DNA of 5,707 nt from DATMBL01 sp050735975 (GTDB taxonomy: Bacteria; Desulfobacterota; Binatia; UBA9968), in NCBI GenBank assembly GCA_050735975.1, contig JBOHVS010000246.1, forward strand, positions 1 through 5,707, given 5' to 3'. Of this stretch, positions 4,619 through 5,707 are shown piece after piece; the first letter of the stretch is position 1, and every line of letters begins with the position of its first letter. A program made the translations under genes and the position numbers. The notes beneath the pieces are model-generated. The model did not search any database and was not told the origin of the DNA. It saw only the letters and a program-made list of their open reading frames with translations.

Positions 4619-5707
4619 CTAGCGACCGCCGGCGAAAATCACCGCCAGCTCTTGTGGTGGAACGATTTCGAGCTGGGCATACGTGCAGTCGCTCGGCTTC
4701 TTATCCGTGCGCCACCTGCGAAACTGCGCCGTGTGACGGAAGCGGTTGCCCTGCATGTGGTCGTAAGCGACTTCGACGACCAGTTCGGGACGGAGCGGCT
4801 CCCAAGACAAGTCCTTGCCCCCGCTCCAGCGGCTCTGGGCGCCGGGCATGCGATGCTCGGCACCACCGCCCGTTAATGCGTGCTCGGCCCAATCTTTCCA
4901 AGGGTGCTTGGCCAGCGCGTTCTTGCGGTATGGAGCGAGAAACTCTATCAGCTCGCGTCGCTTCTTGTCCGTGAAGCTCGCGCAGACGCCGACATGCTGC
5001 AGCGCGCCGGAGTGGTCGAAAAGGCCGAGCAGGAGTGAGCCGACAGCCGTGCGCTCACCTTTTTTGTGCCAGCGAAAGCCGGCAACGACACAATCGCACT
5101 CGCGCTCGTGCTTGACCTTGAGCATCACGCGCTTATTGGGCTCGTAGGTTCCCAAAACCGGCTTGGCGACGACGCCGTCGAGACCCGCCCCCTCGAAGCG
5201 ACGAAACCAATCCGCCGCTATGCTTGATTCGCTGGTTGCGGGTGTCAGGTGTATTGGCGGCGCTGCAGATAAAAGCAGCGATTCCAGCATTCGTCGGCGA
5301 TCCTGGAACGCCATGCCGCGGAGATCTCGGTCCCCCTCCGCGAGGAGGTCGAAGAACACGATCGATGCCGGGATTTCTTGTGAGAGAAGCTTCACCCGCG
5401 ACGCGGCGGGATGAATGCGGAGCTGGAGGGCGTCGAAATCGAGCGCGACATTGTTTGCGACGACGATTTCGCCGTCAAGCGCGCAGCGGACGGGCAACTG
5501 TGACCGGAGCGGCTCGAGCAGTTCCGGAAAGTAGCGGTTGAGCGATTTTTCGTCGCGACTCTGGAGCAGGATCTCGTCGCCGTCGCGAAACACCAGGGCA
5601 CGAAACCCATCCCATTTCGGTTCGAAGATCCATCTTCCGCCTAGCGGTAATTCGCCGACCCGCTTGGCGAGCATCGGCAGAACCGGCGGGTTCACGGGAA
5701 GATGCAT
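4619..5707 (-). CDS. ligC: LigC-like ATP-dependent DNA ligase
   Basis: A complete 362-residue ATP-dependent DNA ligase that seals nicks through a lysine-AMP intermediate. Motif I is E-P-K-W-D-G-F-R (29-36) with catalytic Lys31. Motif III is A-L-D-G-E-I-V (76-82), IIIa is F-F-D-L-L (118-122), motif IV is E-G-A-G-L-D-G-V-V-A-K (172-182) and motif V is L-K-V-K-H-E (196-201). An OB-fold domain follows from about 205 to 340, with G-S-L-L-L-G-L-F and F-R-H-T-A-Q-F-R-R-W-R. The N-terminus M-H-L-P-V-N-P-P-V-L-P-M-L-A-K and the total length agree with mycobacterial LigC (about 358 residues), so the ATG at 5707, the last base of the window, is very probably the true start; its ribosome site is outside. 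It lacks the polymerase and nuclease domains of full LigD. It faces the LigD-type polymerase gene tail to tail across a palindromic repeat. Such pairs act in end joining or short-gap repair. Confidence 0.92.
   Translation of the reverse strand: MHLPVNPPVLPMLAKRVGELPLGGRWIFEPKWDGFRALVFRDGDEILLQSRDEKSLNRYFPELLEPLRSQLPVRCALDGEIVVANNVALDFDALQLRIHPAASRVKLLSQEIPASIVFFDLLAEGDRDLRGMAFQDRRRMLESLLLSAAPPIHLTPATSESSIAADWFRRFEGAGLDGVVAKPVLGTYEPNKRVMLKVKHERECDCVVAGFRWHKKGERTAVGSLLLGLFDHSGALQHVGVCASFTDKKRRELIEFLAPYRKNALAKHPWKDWAEHALTGGGAEHRMPGAQSRWSGGKDLSWEPLRPELVVEVAYDHMQGNRFRHTAQFRRWRTDKKPSDCTYAQLEIVPPQELAVIFAGGR

Noticed and set aside
4652..5541. Plus-strand frames opposite the ligase gene
   Set aside because: Low-complexity Arg/Ala/Ser shadows of a confident ligase gene with all motifs intact.

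Overview
The window looks like a piece of a moderately GC-rich, probably Gram-negative environmental bacterium. It carries a REP-associated (RAYT-type) transposase, a possible Tat-exported metallo-hydrolase, a two-gene set of NHEJ-type repair enzymes and a palindromic intergenic repeat of a kind common in soil and sediment phyla. No gene fixes the phylum. Composition is uneven by eye: about 720 bases around 1800-2520 are poorer in GC than the repair genes on the right.

Left part (1-976). The C-terminal part of a RAYT-like Y1 transposase reads rightward from the window edge. Immediately after its stop are a small palindrome and a GC hairpin. It meets, tail to tail, the N-terminal half of a glyoxalase/VOC-family gene on the minus strand. 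The VOC frame loses family similarity where the element's end structure begins, so the element appears to have inserted into the VOC gene and broken it.

Middle (977-2518). Two minus-strand genes follow in order of transcription: a small five-helix membrane protein of unknown function, then an MBL-fold hydrolase with a twin-arginine leader and a strong ribosome-binding site. The VOC fragment lies 84 bases beyond the hydrolase in the same direction. A sigma70-like promoter precedes the membrane-protein gene. Between that gene and a rightward flavin-binding (PPOX-fold) gene lies a perfect FNR/ANR-type site (TTGAT-N4-ATCAA), which could control either or both divergent units by oxygen.

Right part (2519-5707). 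After the PPOX-fold gene comes a stand-alone LigD-type polymerase (archaeo-eukaryotic primase fold) with an extra C-terminal domain. Its start region is preceded by a strong hairpin. It converges on a complete LigC-like ATP-dependent DNA ligase whose ATG is the last base of the window. The two genes are separated by a 92-base imperfect palindrome with two perfect inner hairpins. Polymerase and ligase together suggest DNA end-joining or gap-repair work; no Ku gene is visible in the window.

No RNA gene, CRISPR array or phage structural gene was seen. The most interesting items are the VOC gene apparently broken by the element, the FNR-type box in the divergent promoter region, the hairpin over the polymerase start, and the unfused polymerase/ligase pair around a palindromic repeat.
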